From NCBI RefSeq assembly GCF_001411555.2, contig NC_049901.1, forward strand, positions 25,780,562 to 25,844,561: DNA of 64,000 nt. The letters run 5' to 3'. Both the position numbers and the translations under genes were made by a program. Of the stretch, positions 63,626 through 64,000 are shown in pieces (positions within the stretch are counted from its first letter, which is position 1; each line of letters begins with the position of its first letter). This stretch comes from Juglans regia. Taxonomy: Eukaryota > Streptophyta > Magnoliopsida > Fagales > Juglandaceae. Under the pieces are notes generated by a model, which saw only the letters and a list, made by a program, of their open reading frames with translations, had not been told where the DNA came from and ran no database searches.

Positions 63626-64000
63626 ATTCCCCCTCTCCTCAAAAGGATTCGACCTCGAATCTCCACCTTGGTTCCCATCAATCCCCCTCTCCTCAAAAGG
63701 ATTCAACCTTGAATCTCCACCTGGATCAAAGGGAAAAACGTTAGTAATATTATCATTAATTTCATATGCAATATCATCAATTTGTTCAAGAATTTGAAAA
63801 GATCCATCCAAGCTACTCATGTCGTCAACAGGTAAAGGCATTAAATCAAAAGGCGTAAATGGATTAGGGCTATAAACAATTGCGAAAGGAAAATATAAAG
63901 TGGTAGTATGCATGGTCCTATTATATGCAAACTCTATAAATCTATCCACAACCATATAAATAGAATCTCTACTTCTTTCTTTCCTAGGCAGCCCCAAAAC
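63626..64000 (-). pseudogene. Integrase tail of a copy cut by the window end
   Basis: Minus frame 63997-63545: [105 protein letters not shown]. The GGDSR...GND segment is duplicated exactly as in 43145-43240, so the two copies are close relatives. Confidence 0.85.

Overview
This window looks like repeat-rich plant nuclear DNA, probably from a flowering plant. Nearly all of it is one family of Ty3/gypsy LTR retrotransposon, in both orientations, inserted into and recombined with itself. I cannot name the species, and I see no host gene, tRNA, rRNA or CRISPR array. The plant call rests on the initiator-Met-tRNA type primer binding site, the gag/pol protein types, the long AAAAG leader tracts and the LTR structure.

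The family has LTRs of about 720-835 bp that begin TGATGGGAACC and end GGTTCATATCA. About 37 LTRs or LTR fragments were located by eye. Only one copy carries reverse transcriptase and RNase H: a single-frame Gag-Pol at 22794-26357 continuing at 31290-32609. It has a CCHC finger, a protease with DGGS, RT with YFDD, RNase H, and an HHCC/DDE integrase. It is broken by a TAG in RNase H, a TAA near the integrase C-terminus, and a whole 4.9-kb relative inserted at 26358-31284 (target duplication CAAAT). Its ORF runs about 217 bp into its own 3' LTR and no canonical chromodomain is visible. With the Met-type PBS seen in related copies, this suggests the CRM (centromeric) lineage; that is inference.

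All other copies are non-autonomous derivatives that share one in-frame deletion joining the pre-RT segment to the tail of RNase H. They also share a fusion inside integrase from which a 45-bp (15-residue, LHERLWEYHLPFIDV-like) tandem repeat has been amplified. Two sub-lineages are visible. One keeps the Gag core but has lost the zinc finger and protease. The other has lost the Gag core and keeps a protease fragment whose active-site DGGS has become DLRS in every copy.

Layout: 1-2209, LTR of an unrelated family with a solo LTR inside. 2210-21215, damaged non-autonomous copies and head-to-head LTR fragments, with an unplaced 1.2-kb segment at 16548-17757. 21216-22040, unrelated LTR pieces holding a 120-bp mini-LTR. 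22041-33227, the autonomous copy with its nested relative. 33228-34432, unplaced non-family DNA. 34433-53382, a multi-level nest: one outer element (target duplication ACACT) holding two elements, a third nested in one of these, and two solo LTRs, most with readable 5-bp target duplications. 53383-55073, second copy of the unrelated LTR. 55074-62159, minus-strand mosaic. 62160-64000, two more LTRs and a truncated copy.

The autonomous type could have supplied RT and integrase in trans to the derivatives; all present copies appear defective. Coordinates of internal junctions are by eye and may be off by a few bases.
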